This document shows, piece after piece, positions 5,453-5,964 of a DNA stretch of 5,964 nucleotides; positions within the stretch are counted from its first letter, which is position 1, and each line of letters opens with the position of its first letter. Where the stretch lies: positions 1 to 5,964 of the forward strand of contig JALOTM010000065.1 of NCBI GenBank assembly GCA_025457905.1, written 5' to 3'. This stretch comes from Methanomassiliicoccales archaeon. GTDB lineage: Archaea > Thermoplasmatota > Thermoplasmata > Methanomassiliicoccales > UBA472. The notes under the pieces were generated by a model. It searched no databases. It was not told the origin of the DNA and saw only the letters and a program-made list of their open reading frames with translations. The position numbers and the translations under genes are program-made.

Positions 5453-5964
5453 CTTAACGCCTCCAGCTGCGCCCTGAACCTCTTGGCCCGGGCGTCCATC
5501 AGCTCCTCCGGTATCCGTGCCAGCTCCTCCAGGCAATCATCGCGGCGCCCTGCGTCGCACAGGACCATGGCCCGCTTGAGCGAGAAGGGCATGGTCTCCT
5601 TGTCCACACGGAAGGACGCCAGCTCGTCCAGGATTCGCAGCGACTCCTCGGTCCTGCCCATCCAGGCCCTGAGCATGGCGGTGTTGGACTGCGCCACCCT
5701 CCAAAGGGGGCGGTGCTCCTTGGCCCGCGAGTAGAGGGAGAGCGCCGAGGAGGCGCTGTCCTTAGTGAAGTCGGCCCGCCACGAGTCGTCGACGGGCAGC
5801 TCGGACACTGCCAGCACCATCAGCGAGTAGAGGTTGCCAATGCGCACGCTGGCCCTGGCCCACATCTCCCCCTTGAGGTCCAGCGGCCCCACCTCGTCCA
5901 CCAGCCGCCAGAGGAAGGCCCGGCGCGGGAGCCTCTCGTCCCCCCACAGATGCAGGGCCAGGCC
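5449..5964 (-). CDS. helical-repeat (TPR-like) protein, 5' end outside the window
   Basis: The frame is open to the right edge, giving 171 visible C-terminal residues; there is a GTG at 5901 but no ribosome binding site to favour it, and the frame continues upstream with protein-like sequence (residues 1-21), so the start is probably beyond the edge. The visible part is wholly helical in pattern with no membrane segment. Two TPR-like helix pairs are discernible, about 88-118 (with AWMGRTEESLRILDEL) and 127-156 (with LCDAGRRDDCLEELARI), though both are off consensus. I do not recognise a specific family. Its stop TGA overlaps the start of the 739-residue TPR protein (ATGA), so the two are made from one transcript and probably in linked amounts. 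A shared scaffold or complex is a reasonable inference. Two cysteines (136, 144) lie in the last repeat. Confidence 0.85.
   Translation of the reverse strand, partial: GLALHLWGDERLPRRAFLWRLVDEVGPLDLKGEMWARASVRIGNLYSLMVLAVSELPVDDSWRADFTKDSASSALSLYSRAKEHRPLWRVAQSNTAMLRAWMGRTEESLRILDELASFRVDKETMPFSLKRAMVLCDAGRRDDCLEELARIPEELMDARAKRFRAQLEALR
5460..5464 (-). promoter_or_regulatory. ribosome binding site of the TPR gene, inside the upstream gene
   Basis: GGAGG on the minus strand, 7 bases before the ATG at 5452 and located in the last codons of the upstream gene. It supports the internal start and translational coupling. Confidence 0.7.

Noticed and set aside
5453..5536. Upstream start extending the TPR protein by 28 residues
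   Set aside because: The extension lies inside the upstream gene, is Gly-rich and unlike a protein N-terminus, while the ATG at 5452 has a good ribosome binding site and the ATGA overlap.
3470..5734. Very long (754-codon) open frame on the plus strand opposite the TPR gene
   Set aside because: Its protein is rich in Leu, Gly, Gln and His in repeating patterns that mirror the TPR codons on the other strand; it spans two real genes and has no recognisable domain. High GC at third positions removes stops from this antisense frame.

Overview
This looks like chromosomal DNA from a GC-rich archaeon. The evidence is a two-ring Cdc48/VAT-type AAA+ ATPase of archaeal form, archaeal-style TATA boxes about 25 bases ahead of plausible start sites, strong GGAGG ribosome binding sites, a small stand-alone PRC-barrel protein and a ribbon-helix-helix regulator. 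A euryarchaeon of the Thermoplasmata/Methanomassiliicoccales type is my best guess. That placement is inferred from the style of the proteins, not proven.

Layout. Bases 1-1779 (+) hold most of a cdc48 gene cut by the left edge: the end of the N domain, both ATPase rings, and a C-terminal tail ending Met-Tyr-Arg, which fits the proteasome-docking HbYX pattern. It meets, tail to tail and 2 bases apart, a 126-residue ribbon-helix-helix protein (1782-2162, -) with its own promoter, ribosome binding site and a possible self-operator. From 2163 to 2981 there is about 820 bases with no convincing gene. This stretch is richer in A/T and holds several hairpins, palindromes and a very good orphan TATA box at 2723-2730 followed by foldable sequence, so a non-coding RNA there is possible. 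Next is an 80-residue PRC-barrel protein (2982-3224, +) with its own promoter and ribosome binding site. Eight bases further, on the opposite strand, is the end of a two-gene operon: a 739-residue protein that joins a degenerate Mrr-like (restriction-endonuclease-fold) N-terminal domain to a long TPR solenoid (3233-5452, -), and upstream of it a second helical-repeat protein (5449-5964, -) cut by the right edge. These two overlap by ATGA and are probably translationally coupled.

How they fit together. Cdc48 is protein-unfolding machinery, likely working with the 20S proteasome. The two coupled solenoid genes look like scaffold or adaptor proteins acting together. The most unusual item is the nuclease-fold/TPR fusion, in which the usual catalytic Gln-x-Lys appears replaced. 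No mobile element, CRISPR array, tRNA or rRNA was seen.
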